This document shows, piece after piece, positions 12,349-12,351 of a stretch of DNA of 12,351 nt (the stretch's first letter is position 1; each line of letters starts with the position of its first letter). Origin of the DNA: JAVBMP01 sp031552315 (GTDB lineage Bacteria > Desulfobacterota > Desulfovibrionia > Desulfovibrionales > Desulfovibrionaceae); assembly GCA_031552315.1 (NCBI GenBank), contig JAVBMP010000078.1, positions 1 through 12,351 of the forward strand, in the 5' to 3' direction. The notes beneath the pieces were generated by a model. It was not told the DNA's origin. It saw nothing but the letters and a program-made list of their open reading frames with translations, and did no database searches. The position numbers and the translations under genes were made by a program.

Positions 12349-12351
12349 CGG

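Overview
The window looks like chromosomal DNA of a sulfate-reducing or related anaerobe of the Desulfovibrio group. This is inferred from protein style, moderately high GC, the gene mix (atypical thioredoxin pair, sigma-54 activator, PpiD-like chaperone) and dense families of short structured repeats; no rRNA or other marker is present, so the placement is tentative. Eight protein genes are clear, plus the edge of a ninth, one short leader-peptide ORF and one tRNA.

Left part, minus strand. Positions 1-128 hold the N-terminus of an aromatic amino acid beta-eliminating lyase (tryptophanase/tyrosine phenol-lyase family). Its leader (about 128-388) has the parts of a transcription attenuator: a promoter-like site, a 29-codon leader peptide with three consecutive Tyr codons, a segment able to form an antiterminator, and a strong intrinsic terminator before the lyase start. 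To the right, a 131-bp MITE-like element (614-744) forms the very 3' end of a thioredoxin reductase gene, which follows a small atypical thioredoxin. Upstream of these two, and in the same direction, is a cytoplasmic phosphodiesterase/nucleotide pyrophosphatase-type enzyme (2424-4451). A non-coding stretch follows, then tRNA-Pro(GGG) with its own promoter and terminator.

Middle, plus strand. Between the tRNA and a sigma-54 activator gene lies an array of five 14-bp units (5177-5246), followed by a well-spaced sigma-54 promoter candidate (5309-5323). The activator's receiver-like domain lacks all phosphorylation residues. A PpiD-like periplasmic folding factor, a xanthine-guanine phosphoribosyltransferase (gpt) and a BMP-family ABC solute-binding protein follow. 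The last two suggest uptake and salvage of purines.

Right part. The matching ABC permease (10871-11932) is set between two inverted 129-bp copies of a multi-hairpin repeat. The ATPase expected between binding protein and permease is absent from the window. A second full copy of the 131-bp element, a fragment of it, and several strong hairpins crowd this end.

The most interesting items are the Tyr-rich attenuator at the left edge, the inverted structured repeats around the permease, and the 14-bp array with a sigma-54 promoter in front of a phosphorylation-dead activator.
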